Positions 1-7,693 of a stretch of DNA of 21,661 bases are shown in pieces. The first letter of the stretch is position 1. Each line of letters opens with the position of its first letter. The notes beneath the pieces were generated by a model. It had not been told where the DNA came from and did no database searches. It saw only the letters and a program-made list of their open reading frames with translations. Source of the DNA: Microbacteriaceae bacterium (GTDB lineage Bacteria > Actinomycetota > Actinomycetes > Actinomycetales > Microbacteriaceae); the NCBI GenBank assembly GCA_947452355.1, contig CANGCU010000003.1, positions 1-21,661 on the forward strand, given 5' to 3'. Position numbers and translations under genes: made by a program.

Positions 1-2
1 AA

Positions 3-56
3 CTTAAAACTGTGCCTCAGGAACGATGGGAAGAAGCCGCCCTGCTGTTCGGCTAA
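3..56 (+). CDS. C-terminal end of an unidentified plus-strand gene (5' end outside window)
   Basis: From base 3 an open frame reads LKTVPQERWEEAALLFG and stops at TAA 54-56. The stop overlaps the TAG of the minus-strand hemD gene in a shared CTAA. Two other convergent pairs in this window end with overlapping stops in the same way, which is the main reason to believe the fragment is a real gene end. Seventeen residues are too few to name a family. Confidence 0.35.
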   Translation, partial: LKTVPQERWEEAALLFG

Positions 57-850
57 GCGTTACGGAACTCCAAGAGCGCGTCGATGAGCGCCTCGTTGCT
101 TCGCTCGGAGGCGGTGTGTGACACGACGAGCCCCGCCTGTTGCGCATCAAAGGCGGTTCGCGGTCCGATGCAGATAACCGCAGTGGTTTCCGGTAACGGG
201 CTGAGCTGATCGGCGAGTTGTCTTGCCACACTCCCTGAGCTCACCAGAATCGCGGTGATATCGCCCGAATGAACGCGCTGGACAACGTCGCTCGGAATGG
301 GAACTCCCACTGTTCGATACGCCGACACAAAAGCAGCCTTGATTCCGCGTTCCTCGAATCCCAACGCAAGCGTTGGCTCTGATGTTTCCGAATGTGGGAC
401 GAGCACGGTGGCGTCAAGGAAACCTTCAGGAAGGGCGTTGAGGAATCCCCGAGGTGAATTGTCCGTTGGCGGAACGTAATCAACGCGAATGTTGGCAAAC
501 GTCAGCGCTTGCGCCGTTGTTTCACCAATTGCAGCGATCCGAGTGGATTCAGGGATTTCCACCTTTTGATGTTGCAACACGTCGACCGTTGTTGCACTCG
601 TCAGCACAATCCAATCGAACTTTCCCGCAGACAGGGAGTCGAAGTGAGACTGCAAAGTGACGGTGTCGTCCGCAGCGGCGAAGTTGACAACAGGGGCGAC
701 GACCGCTTTGGCTCCGAGGCCTGTCAGTCGATTCGTAATGTCTTCGGCGAATTGTCCGCCACGAGGAATAAGAACGTTTTGGTCACCGAGTCGTCGAATG
801 ACGGGAATGCTCGCCGTCGGGGTAACCTCGCGAATCGCAAAATCAGTCAT
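53..850 (-). CDS. hemD: uroporphyrinogen-III synthase
   Basis: HemD closes linear hydroxymethylbilane and inverts ring D to make uroporphyrinogen III, the branch point to heme, siroheme and corrinoids; it acts in the cytoplasm. The protein has 265 aa, normal for the family. It shows the two-lobe pattern: VLIPRGG near 26-32, DWIVLTSATTV near 79-89, AAIGETTAQAL near 106-116, VPHSETSEPTL near 151-161, AILVSSGSVARQL near 200-212 and a C-terminal IGPRTAFDA near 228-236. HemD sequences diverge strongly, so the call rests on this whole pattern. I chose ATG at 850 because the family start lies just before the first lobe; the frame stays open upstream to 910. The start overlaps the stop of the upstream DUF3618 gene by 8 nt (ATGACTGA), so the genes are probably coupled. 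No hemC or hemB is visible nearby. Confidence 0.85.
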   Translation of the reverse strand: MTDFAIREVTPTASIPVIRRLGDQNVLIPRGGQFAEDITNRLTGLGAKAVVAPVVNFAAADDTVTLQSHFDSLSAGKFDWIVLTSATTVDVLQHQKVEIPESTRIAAIGETTAQALTFANIRVDYVPPTDNSPRGFLNALPEGFLDATVLVPHSETSEPTLALGFEERGIKAAFVSAYRTVGVPIPSDVVQRVHSGDITAILVSSGSVARQLADQLSPLPETTAVICIGPRTAFDAQQAGLVVSHTASERSNEALIDALLEFRNA

Positions 851-1076
851 CGCTGAATACCGCCCACGCAATAGTGCTGACAACAACAACGCCGAGGATG
901 CCTGCGCCAATCCACCACGGGACGGGGTTCGCCTGATACGAACCGGCTACACGCTCGCTCAGAATCCTGCGTTGCGCGTCAAAATCCAACTTGTGTTCCA
1001 GCTCTGACACCGACTTCTCGAATTGTGCACGTCGCGCCTCAATGTCTGCGGCGATCTTCTGTCGCTCACTTGCCAC
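843..1076 (-). CDS. DUF3618 family small membrane protein
   Basis: A 77-aa protein starting at GTG 1076. It has a charged N-terminal helix, residues 1-45, with an IEARRAQFEKSVSELEHKL pattern typical of DUF3618 (an acidic/basic amphipathic helix followed by a TM segment). One membrane helix follows at about 54-73 and the tail is short and acidic (SDD). The function of DUF3618 is unknown. In actinobacteria it usually sits beside YtxH-like and holin-X-like genes, as here. The start overlaps the end of the holin-like gene by 11 nt and the end overlaps hemD by 8 nt. An upstream ATG at 1169 would lie deep inside the previous gene, so the GTG start is preferred. Confidence 0.75.
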   Translation of the reverse strand: MASERQKIAADIEARRAQFEKSVSELEHKLDFDAQRRILSERVAGSYQANPVPWWIGAGILGVVVVSTIAWAVFSDD

Positions 1077-1464
1077 GTGGTGTGCCCTTCCCAAGATTCT
1101 TGAAATCCGCCGCAATCTGATCGACCGATTCAAAAGGAGTGAAACCCTTGCGGATTGATGCGACACCAATCACGATAAACACCACTCCCGAAATGAGGAC
1201 CGTTCCGGCAACGACTAGCGCCGCGGCCCAGGCCGGCATGATGACGGCAAGGAACAGGATGAGGGCGACGACGAGCATCGTGAAGAACAACGACAACATG
1301 GTCATACCCAGCGTGACCCAGCCGATTCCAATTCCGGCCGACCGCAATTTGCTCGCAAATTCCGACTGAAGCAACCGAATCTCGGCACGAACCAAATCGC
1401 TCAGTTCACGAGGTAAATCGGCAATGAGCCGAAAGAAACCGCGCGTTGACGCGTCCTTCGCCAT
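1066..1464 (-). CDS. holin-X-like (actinobacterial phage-holin superfamily III) membrane protein
   Basis: A 132-aa protein. It has an amphipathic N-terminal stretch, 1-43, with LPRELSDLVRAEIRLLQSE, then two adjacent hydrophobic segments at about 45-75 and 78-103, and a short basic C-terminal tail. This matches the 'putative actinobacterial holin-X' family (PF07332 type). Despite the name, family members are chromosomal housekeeping-locus proteins with no shown lytic role, and no phage genes are nearby. It starts at ATG 1464, 6 nt after the YtxH-like gene, and overlaps the DUF3618 gene by 11 nt. The three probably form one envelope-associated unit. The role is unknown. Confidence 0.75.
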   Translation of the reverse strand: MAKDASTRGFFRLIADLPRELSDLVRAEIRLLQSEFASKLRSAGIGIGWVTLGMTMLSLFFTMLVVALILFLAVIMPAWAAALVVAGTVLISGVVFIVIGVASIRKGFTPFESVDQIAADFKNLGKGTPRGK

Positions 1465-1470
1465 GAGCGA

Positions 1471-1812
1471 TTACTTCTTCGAGACGGAGGCGGGAGTAGT
1501 GGTCGTCTTCGCTGACGTTTTCTTGGCCGCCGGCTTCGTTGCCGGGGTTGCGGGGGTTGTGGGGGACTTCGCCGAACGCGCCGCTTCGACTCGCTGAGCA
1601 ATCTTCTTGACGTTTTCCGACACGGCCGCGGCGACCTCTGGGGCATTTTCCTTCACAAACTCACTTGCTGCTGTGACCTGCTCTTGAACTCGAGGGTCAT
1701 TCCACACCTTGAGAGCAGCGCTCTTCATCTGGTTGTAGCGTGCGCGACCCGCGCGAGTGCCAAAAACGTACCCAATACCGAGACCAACCACGAAGAGAAT
1801 TCTTCCGCGCAT
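1471..1812 (-). CDS. YtxH-like small membrane protein with Lys/Ala/Thr/Pro-rich tail
   Basis: A 113-aa protein. The N terminus holds a glycine-rich hydrophobic segment at about 5-18 followed by GTRAGRARYNQ, the usual start of YtxH-like proteins. A helical region at 30-80 (amphipathic, charged) follows, then a low-complexity tail, 81-113, rich in K, A, T, P and S that resembles histone-H1-type tails. The tail may bind nucleic acid or acidic polymers; that is inference. A strong ribosome site, AAGGAGGG, lies 7 nt before ATG 1812. It is the first gene of the ytxH / holin-X / DUF3618 / hemD unit, with its own likely promoter upstream. The function is not established. Confidence 0.75.
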   Translation of the reverse strand: MRGRILFVVGLGIGYVFGTRAGRARYNQMKSAALKVWNDPRVQEQVTAASEFVKENAPEVAAAVSENVKKIAQRVEAARSAKSPTTPATPATKPAAKKTSAKTTTTPASVSKK

Positions 1813-1847
1813 TGTTGTGCCCTCCTTGTATGCCTATGAGCGTACAT

Positions 1848-1853
1848 AGCCTA
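1848..1853 (-). promoter_or_regulatory. candidate -10 element of the ytxH-hemD unit
   Basis: On the minus strand TAGGCT fits the actinobacterial TANNNT -10 pattern and lies about 35 nt before the start codon. That leaves room for a leader carrying the AAGGAGGG ribosome site. Just upstream, 1854-1870 holds a 6-bp inverted repeat (ACGCCG, 5-nt loop, CGGCGT) that could be an operator. No convincing -35 is seen. The 101-nt gap after the M13 peptidase gene shows no clear terminator. Confidence 0.4.
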
Positions 1854-1913
1854 ACGCCGATTGACGGCGTCTAAAACCGCCAGGAGCGATTTCAGCCGAC
1901 CGTTAGTCAGGAG

Positions 1914-3860
1914 TTACCAAATTGTGACGCGCTCTGCAGGGTTCAACCACATCGGATCGCCAGCGGTCACATCAAACGTTTCGTAGAAAACGTCAAGATT
2001 GCGCACGATTTGATTGCACCGGAACTCGGGCGGCGAATGCGGGTCGATCGCGAGCAGCCGAAGCGCCTCCTCATCACGCGAGGATTGACGCCACGCCTGT
2101 GCCCACGAGAGGAAGAATCTCTCGGCGCCGGTCATTCCGTCGATGATGGCGGGCTCCTGGCCTTCGAGCGACAACAGGTAAGCCTTCCACGCGATGCTGA
2201 GTCCGCCGAGGTCGCCGATGTTTTCGCCGATGGTCAATTCGCCGTTGACGTGGTGACCGGGAAGGGCGCGCGGTTCGAGAGCGTTGTACTGGTCGATAAG
2301 AGCGCGGGTCCGTTCGGTAAAGCGCTCGCGATCCTCGTCGCTCCACCAGTTAGCGAGACGTCCATCACCGTCGAATTCGCTTCCCTGGTCATCAAAACCG
2401 TGTCCAAGCTCGTGTCCAATCACGGCTCCGATTGCGCCGTAGTTAGCAGCCGCATCCCGTTCCGCGACAAAGAAGGGGTACTGAAGGATGGCCGCGGGAA
2501 AGACGATTTCGTTGAAACCAGGGTTGTAATACGCGTTGACTGTCTGGGGAAGCATGAACCATTCATCACGGTCGAGCGGCTTGCCAATCTTTCCGAGTTC
2601 CCGTGCGAAGTCGAAGCGGGCGATGGCGATGACATTCCCCACGAGATCATCGGGCGCAACCTGAACCGAGGAATAGTCACGCCAACGAACGGGAAAACCG
2701 ATCTTGGGGGTGAACTTATCGAGCTTCTCGAGCGCTCGTGTCTTTGTCTCGTCGCTCATCCAGTCCAGGTTCGAAATCGACTGTCGATACGCCTCGATGA
2801 GGTTCGCGATGAGAATGTCCATCTGGCTCTTGGCAGCGGGCGGGAAGTGGCGCTCGACATACAGCTTGCCAACCGCTTCGCCCAGTCCACCCTCCACAAA
2901 TCCAACCGCGCGCTTCCAGCGATCACGAATCTGGGGGGTTCCCGAAAGAGTAGTTCCGTAAAACGCGAAGTTCTCGTCGACAAATTCCGCGGACAAATAG
3001 GGCGCGAGGCCGTGAATGACCTGCCACCGCAACCAGTCCTTCAGCGAATCCAGGTCGGCGGATTCCAGAATCGCGCGAGCGCCCTCGATGTACGACGGTT
3101 CGCGAACAACAACCTCGGCAAACACTTTGTCGTCGACATCCAGGGCATCACGCCACGGCGCCGCAACCGGCCCCAGTGCGGTGGCAAATTCGTCCCAGCC
3201 AACGAGGTTGTATGTCGCGTGGGTGTCGCGCGTCGCGACGTTGTCCCAGTGGCACGATGCAAAGCGTTCCTCAAGCGCATAGACGCGCTCTGCGCGTTGC
3301 GAGGCGTCGGCGAAACCGGCGATGGAGAACATTCGTTCAAGGTGAGCCCTATACGCCGTGCGCGTCGACGCAAACGTCTCTTCGCGGAAGTACGACTCGT
3401 CCGGCAATCCGATACCGCTCTGTTCGAGGAAGACTAAATATCGCTCCGGGTCTCCGGGGTCATTATCGACCCACACCGAGACGAAGGATCCGATCCCATC
3501 GCGTTCTAACCCGCCGAGAGTCGACATGAAACCGGCAAGGGTCGTCACGTCATCGATTCGGCCGAGGAACGGTGCGAGGGGCGAACTGCCCAGTGCGTTC
3601 ACCGCGTCGACGTCCATGAAACTTGTGTAGAGGTCTCCAACCTTGCGGGCCTCTGTCCCAGCGGGAGCGGACTGACACTCCTCGACAATCGCACGAACAG
3701 CCTTCTCTGCCTCCTCCGCAAGAATGTGGAACGACCCGTACCGCGCACGGTCCGCCGGAATGGGGGTGCGTGCAATCCAGTTTTCGTTCATGTGGCGGTA
3801 AAGGTCGTCGGCGGGTCGAATCGCCTCGTCGCGTTCACCGATTTCAATTCCAGACGTCAT
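1914..3860 (-). CDS. M13 family (neprilysin/PepO-like) zinc metalloendopeptidase
   Basis: M13 peptidases are zinc enzymes that cut oligopeptides. At 648 aa this is a full-length bacterial member. Visible motifs are NAYYNP (442-447, substrate backbone binding), the zinc motif HELGH (483-487, catalytic E484), the third zinc ligand in GENIGD (E546, D550) and HSPPEFRCN (608-616). There is no signal peptide or membrane helix at the chosen start, so it is probably cytoplasmic like many actinobacterial PepO proteins. I chose ATG 3860 because family homology begins here and GAGGGG lies 9 nt upstream; the frame stays open to 3956, but that would run into nucS. It is transcribed alone, divergently from nucS. 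A TAATCT hexamer at 3914-3919 (minus strand) could be its -10. A 475-codon antisense open frame inside it is a coding shadow. Confidence 0.92.
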   Translation of the reverse strand: MTSGIEIGERDEAIRPADDLYRHMNENWIARTPIPADRARYGSFHILAEEAEKAVRAIVEECQSAPAGTEARKVGDLYTSFMDVDAVNALGSSPLAPFLGRIDDVTTLAGFMSTLGGLERDGIGSFVSVWVDNDPGDPERYLVFLEQSGIGLPDESYFREETFASTRTAYRAHLERMFSIAGFADASQRAERVYALEERFASCHWDNVATRDTHATYNLVGWDEFATALGPVAAPWRDALDVDDKVFAEVVVREPSYIEGARAILESADLDSLKDWLRWQVIHGLAPYLSAEFVDENFAFYGTTLSGTPQIRDRWKRAVGFVEGGLGEAVGKLYVERHFPPAAKSQMDILIANLIEAYRQSISNLDWMSDETKTRALEKLDKFTPKIGFPVRWRDYSSVQVAPDDLVGNVIAIARFDFARELGKIGKPLDRDEWFMLPQTVNAYYNPGFNEIVFPAAILQYPFFVAERDAAANYGAIGAVIGHELGHGFDDQGSEFDGDGRLANWWSDEDRERFTERTRALIDQYNALEPRALPGHHVNGELTIGENIGDLGGLSIAWKAYLLSLEGQEPAIIDGMTGAERFFLSWAQAWRQSSRDEEALRLLAIDPHSPPEFRCNQIVRNLDVFYETFDVTAGDPMWLNPAERVTIW

Positions 3861-3925
3861 GATCACTAGCCCCTCGAGTGTGTCGGGCTCGCCGAGAGCG
3901 AAACCACCACGCCAGATTACGCCCA

Positions 3926-3931
3926 TAGGCT
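3926..3931 (+). promoter_or_regulatory. candidate -10 element of nucS, placed for a leaderless transcript
   Basis: TAGGCT fits TANNNT and ends exactly 6 nt before the nucS GTG at 3938, so transcription would start at or within a base of the start codon. The crgA promoter in this window has the same spacing. No -35 is evident. It lies face-to-face with a possible -10 of the M13 peptidase gene at 3914-3919, so the two promoters would overlap. Confidence 0.45.
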
Positions 3932-3937
3932 GAGGAT

Positions 3938-4633
3938 GTGAGATTGGTCGTTGCAACGTGTTCGGTGGACTACGCCGGTCGACTCACCGCGCACCTTCCG
4001 CGTGCGATGCGGACAATCATGATTAAGGGCGACGGAAGTGTGCTCATTCATTCCGACGGAGGTTCGTACAAACCGCTCAACTGGATGAGTCCGCCGTGCG
4101 TGATCGATTTCAGCGAACCCGATGATGACCTGAAAGCGGCCGGTGTCAGAGAACTGTGGCGGGTCACCAATACGAAGACGGCAGACATGCTCGTCATTTC
4201 TGTTCTCGAGATTCATCACGATTCGACCCATGAACTCGGCGACGACCCCGGACTCATTAAGGACGGTGTCGAATCTGACCTCCAGCGCCTGTCAGCGGCT
4301 CAGATTGAGGTGTACGGCGAAGGATTCAGCCTCATTCGACGCGAATACCCAACCGCCATCGGTCCCGTTGACATCCTCGCGCGCGACGCGGCGAATACCG
4401 TGGTTGCGATCGAAATCAAACGCCGAGGAGACATTGATGGTGTCGAACAGTTGACCCGGTATCTGGAGCTTCTCAATCGCGACCCGATGATTTCTCCCGT
4501 TTCGGGGATCTTTGCCGCCCAAGAAATCAAGCCACAGGCTCGAACACTCGCCGAGGACCGCGGCATTCGCTGTGTCATCCTCGACCTCGAGGAGTTGCGT
4601 GGTGGCGAGACCGATCACGACAGGTTGTTCTGA
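3938..4633 (+). CDS. nucS: mismatch-specific endonuclease NucS/EndoMS
   Basis: NucS cuts both strands at certain DNA mismatches and is the core of MutS/MutL-independent mismatch repair in most actinobacteria and some archaea. The protein has 231 aa, family-typical. The N-terminal DNA-binding and dimer domain (about 1-120) carries [20 protein letters not shown] and [10 protein letters not shown], close to mycobacterial NucS. The C-terminal nuclease domain has the PD-(D/E)xK core GPVDILARD with D145 and VAIEIKRR with E159 and K161, plus a following Q171-Y175 helix. The protein ends in DRLF. Family members bind the beta sliding clamp through a short C-terminal motif, and this end is consistent with that. 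The GTG start matches the conserved N terminus. Its TGA overlaps the ATG of the HAD gene by one base. Confidence 0.95.
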   Translation: MRLVVATCSVDYAGRLTAHLPRAMRTIMIKGDGSVLIHSDGGSYKPLNWMSPPCVIDFSEPDDDLKAAGVRELWRVTNTKTADMLVISVLEIHHDSTHELGDDPGLIKDGVESDLQRLSAAQIEVYGEGFSLIRREYPTAIGPVDILARDAANTVVAIEIKRRGDIDGVEQLTRYLELLNRDPMISPVSGIFAAQEIKPQARTLAEDRGIRCVILDLEELRGGETDHDRLF

Positions 4634-5283
4634 TGACGTACACCGCTGTTCTCTTTGATCTCGACGGGACAATCGTGGATTCCGCTCCGGGGATTTTCCA
4701 CTGTTTCGAGCACACGTTTCGAATGCTTCATCGCGACGCCCCGAGCCGCGAGGTGATGCGCCCCTTCCTCGGTCCACCTTTGGCGGCGACGTTTAACGAC
4801 ATCGTTGGATTGTCCGGAGACGAACTCGATCGCGCGATCGCAATTTACCGAGCCGAATACGCTGCGGGTGGGGCGATCAACGCGGAATTGTTTCCCGGAG
4901 TGATGGACGTCGTGAGGGCGGTTCGTGCCGCGGGAATCCCGGTCGGCCTTGCGACATCCAAAGTAGAGACGGGCGTCCGAATGGTGTTAAACCATTTCGA
5001 AATTGTCGACGATTTCGATGTCCTCGGAACGGCGTCGGATGACGATACTCGTTCCGACAAGGCGAATGTTGTCCGATTTGCGCTCGACTGCCTCGACGAG
5101 GCGGGTGCTGATATTTCTCGCGTCGTACTCGTGGGCGACCGAATCCATGACGTCGAAGGTGCCGCCGCACACGGTGTCGAGTCGATTCTCGTCGCGTGGG
5201 GCTACGGAACCCCCGCAGAACTCGCGGCCGCAACAATGAGCGTCGGAACACCAGCCGATCTGCGCGTCGCGCTCGGGGTCTAG
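4633..5283 (+). CDS. HAD-superfamily hydrolase, phosphoglycolate-phosphatase-like
   Basis: A 216-aa HAD hydrolase of the Gph/PGMB type, probably acting on a small phosphorylated metabolite in the cytoplasm. It has all four HAD motifs: FDLDGT with nucleophile D9 and acid D11, TSK at 108-110, K143 in SDKAN, and GDRIHD at 168-173. The helical cap between about 15 and 85 is the C1 type found in phosphoglycolate phosphatases. Sequence alone does not fix the substrate; phosphoglycolate or a sugar phosphate is likely. The ATG overlaps the nucS stop (TGATG), so the two are co-transcribed and coupled. Its TAG stop interlocks with the TAG of copA on the other strand in the tetramer CTAG. Confidence 0.88.
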   Translation: MTYTAVLFDLDGTIVDSAPGIFHCFEHTFRMLHRDAPSREVMRPFLGPPLAATFNDIVGLSGDELDRAIAIYRAEYAAGGAINAELFPGVMDVVRAVRAAGIPVGLATSKVETGVRMVLNHFEIVDDFDVLGTASDDDTRSDKANVVRFALDCLDEAGADISRVVLVGDRIHDVEGAAAHGVESILVAWGYGTPAELAAATMSVGTPADLRVALGV

Positions 5284-7478
5284 GACATCCGGAAGGCCGT
5301 CAATCGTGCCGAGTTCAGAACAACGAATACGGACGACAATGCCATCGCGAGGCCAGCAACGGCAGGACCCATGATCCCCGCGAGTGCAATCGGGATTGCG
5401 AGAGCGTTATAGCCGAACGCCCAAACGAGGTTTCCGCGAATGGTTCCCAGTGTCGCTCGCGAGAGCCGAATCGAGTCGGCTACACGGCGAAGGTCCATCG
5501 ACACGAGGACGATGTCACTCGTCTCGATTGCGACATCCGTGCCGTGCCCCATGGCAATTCCGAGGTCGGCCTGCGCGAGTGCCGCCGCATCGTTGATTCC
5601 GTCGCCGACCATGGCAACGACCTCGCCCTGATTTTGAAGGCGGACAACGAGGTCCCGCTTATCTGAAGGAGACATCGACCCATAGGCCTCGTCGATTTCG
5701 GTTTCCTCGGCGACACGGGCCGCGACTTCGGCGGAATCCCCCGACGCCATGATGGTGTGGATTCCCAATGCCGACAAAGACCTGACGGCCGCTGCGGCAC
5801 TCGGCTTAGTGACATCGCGCACCGCGACGAGTCCAACGACACGATCGTCGTTCGCGAGCGCAACGATAGACATTCCCGCGGACGTCCAGTCCTTCGCGGT
5901 GTCCGCAAGCCCCGTCGGAATCGTGGTCGAGGTTTCGGCGAACCAGTCCAGTGACCCAGCGCGAACAATGGTCGCTCCAACTTTTCCCGTCACCCCACGA
6001 CCCGGCTCGACGGTCACGTCGCGAGCGACCTCGCCCATCACTCCGCGAATCGTCGCGTTCGCGACTACTGCGCGCGCAAGTGGGTGGTTGGTTCCCATCT
6101 CGACACTTGCCAGATTGGCGACAACCACTTCTTCGGAAATTCCGTCGCCGACCACCTCGACAACCGTCGGTTGGCCACTCGTCAGCGTGCCCGTTTTGTC
6201 CACGATGATTGTCGTCACTCGACGGGTGCTCTCGAGCACATCGGTTCCGCGGATGATGATGCCGCTACGCGCTCCGCGACCCGTGCCAACCAAGAGCGCC
6301 ATTGGGGTTGCCAGCCCCAACGCGCACGGGCAGGCGACGACGAGGGTCGCGACGGCAATCGACACGGCGCGCGTCGCATCGGCGGTGACTGCGAACCATG
6401 CAACACCGCCCGCCAGCGCAAGGAGGATGACGAGGGGAACAAACACGGCCGAGATGCGGTCGACGAGTTTTTGGACCGGCGCTTTGCCCGCCTGTGCCTC
6501 CTCGACCATTCGCGTCAAACGTGCCAGTTCGGTCGCGGACCCGACAGCCGTGGCCTCGACGACGAGTCGTCCTCCAACGTTGACGGTTCCTCCGATGAGT
6601 TGCGAGCCAACTCCAACCGCGGCGGGAATGCTCTCGCCCGTCACTGAGCTGGCATCAATCGCAGATTGTCCGTCGATGATGCGGCCATCGGTTGGCACAA
6701 TTGCACCAGGAAGCACAACGAATTGGTCGCCGGTATGAATTGCGCCAGCCGGAACCGACACTTCCCGTCCATCCACTAACAGAATTGCCTGTTGCGCTGC
6801 GGTGTTGAGAAGCGCGGTGAGTGATTGTTTGGCCGAGCGTTTTGACCGTGCTTCCAGCCACCTACCTAGAAGAACGAAAGCGGTCACCGCTGCGGCGGAC
6901 TCAAAATACAACGCGTCGGGCGCGTATCCGAAGATGGGCATTTCCATACGCATCCCGATTGTTCCCGCCATGGTGAAAAAGAGGGCGTATACAGACCATG
7001 CGAATGCGACAATCACGCCAAGCGAGACGAGGGTGTCCATCGTGGTTGCGCCGTGGCGGGCATTTCGCAGCGTGGCCCGGTGAAACGGCCATGCAGCCCA
7101 CGTCACCACAGGGGTTGCGAGCGCCGCGGCAACCCACTGATAACCGTCAAATTGGAGTGCGGGGATCATTGACACGAGAAGCACGGGGATCGTCAACACG
7201 AGAGACACTGCCACTCGAGCGGTGAGGGCGGGATCTACGGGTGGTTCCGTGTCACGCACATCGCGATCTATGACCCGAGCCCCATAGCCGACCTTCACGA
7301 CCGCCGAAATGAGAGCCGTCGCGTCGGTTTCACCGTCGATATCCACCGATGCGCGCTCGGTCGCGAAGTTGACGGTGGCGGTCACTCCTGGCACGGTCGC
7401 CAGTGCACCTTCGATTCGCCCAGCGCAGGTTGCACACGTCATTCCCTCGAGTGCGAGGTCGACGTGTGTCGTGCTCAT
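5280..7478 (-). CDS. copA: copper-translocating P-type ATPase
   Basis: A P1B-type ATPase that exports Cu(I) across the cytoplasmic membrane using ATP. It has 732 aa and one N-terminal heavy-metal domain with GMTCATC at 12-18. Catalytic and transport motifs are TGES 280-283, CPC 383-385, DKTGT with phosphorylated D427, the P1B HP pair 465-466 and GDGIND 625-630. YN at 690-691 and MxxSS at 712-716 in the last helices complete the Cu(I) (P1B-1) signature. About eight membrane helices are visible. Its ATG overlaps the copZ stop by one base (TGATG), so the chaperone and pump are translated together. No CsoR or CueR regulator gene is in the window. A 329-codon antisense frame here is a shadow. Confidence 0.95.
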   Translation of the reverse strand: MSTTHVDLALEGMTCATCAGRIEGALATVPGVTATVNFATERASVDIDGETDATALISAVVKVGYGARVIDRDVRDTEPPVDPALTARVAVSLVLTIPVLLVSMIPALQFDGYQWVAAALATPVVTWAAWPFHRATLRNARHGATTMDTLVSLGVIVAFAWSVYALFFTMAGTIGMRMEMPIFGYAPDALYFESAAAVTAFVLLGRWLEARSKRSAKQSLTALLNTAAQQAILLVDGREVSVPAGAIHTGDQFVVLPGAIVPTDGRIIDGQSAIDASSVTGESIPAAVGVGSQLIGGTVNVGGRLVVEATAVGSATELARLTRMVEEAQAGKAPVQKLVDRISAVFVPLVILLALAGGVAWFAVTADATRAVSIAVATLVVACPCALGLATPMALLVGTGRGARSGIIIRGTDVLESTRRVTTIIVDKTGTLTSGQPTVVEVVGDGISEEVVVANLASVEMGTNHPLARAVVANATIRGVMGEVARDVTVEPGRGVTGKVGATIVRAGSLDWFAETSTTIPTGLADTAKDWTSAGMSIVALANDDRVVGLVAVRDVTKPSAAAAVRSLSALGIHTIMASGDSAEVAARVAEETEIDEAYGSMSPSDKRDLVVRLQNQGEVVAMVGDGINDAAALAQADLGIAMGHGTDVAIETSDIVLVSMDLRRVADSIRLSRATLGTIRGNLVWAFGYNALAIPIALAGIMGPAVAGLAMALSSVFVVLNSARLTAFRMS

Positions 7479-7693
7479 CAGTGAACGAGTTCGTAGCCAG
7501 CGGCGTCGATAGCGTGTTCGAGAGCGACCGCATCAACCGCCGAATCGCTCTCGACATGCAGCGTTGACTGTCCGTTCGCCACGAGATCAATCGAAACGCC
7601 TGTCACTCCCGGCACGAGTGCCGCTGCTCGGCTCACGGTCATCACGCAGTGATTGCAGGTCAGTCCGGTCACACCAAAATCTGTTGTGCTCAT
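7478..7693 (-). CDS. copZ: copper chaperone, heavy-metal-associated domain protein
   Basis: A 71-aa single-domain protein of the CopZ/Atx1 type, which carries Cu(I) in the cytoplasm and delivers it to CopA. The metal site is GLTCNHC, with C13 and C16, in the usual loop after the first beta strand. The rest fits the ferredoxin-like HMA fold and ends in AGYEL. A ribosome site AGAGGA lies 7 nt before ATG 7693. It is the first gene of the copZ-copA pair and overlaps copA by one base. Its leader carries a short inverted repeat around the ribosome site. Confidence 0.92.
   Translation of the reverse strand: MSTTDFGVTGLTCNHCVMTVSRAAALVPGVTGVSIDLVANGQSTLHVESDSAVDAVALEHAIDAAGYELVH

Noticed and set aside
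851..910. N-terminal extension of hemD to 910
   Set aside because: It would lie inside the DUF3618 gene and adds residues outside the family pattern; ATG 850 gives a standard-length HemD.
1066..1464. Prophage remnant suggested by the holin-like gene
   Set aside because: Holin-X family genes are ordinary chromosomal genes in actinobacteria, and no lysin, integrase, structural or attachment sequence is nearby.
1854..1870. Inverted repeat ACGCCG/CGGCGT as a terminator of the M13 peptidase gene
   Set aside because: Only a 6-bp stem, and no T tract follows on the minus strand. It is better left as a possible operator of the ytxH unit.
2010..3437. 475-codon plus-strand open frame
   Set aside because: It lies wholly antisense to the M13 peptidase, whose catalytic motifs are intact. 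The translation has no recognisable domain and looks like the complementary-frame shadow usual in GC-rich coding DNA.
5749..6738. 329-codon plus-strand open frame
   Set aside because: Antisense to copA; the product is low-complexity Thr/Ala/Pro/Ser-rich, the mirror of hydrophobic Val/Gly/Ala codons, with no ribosome site or promoter.
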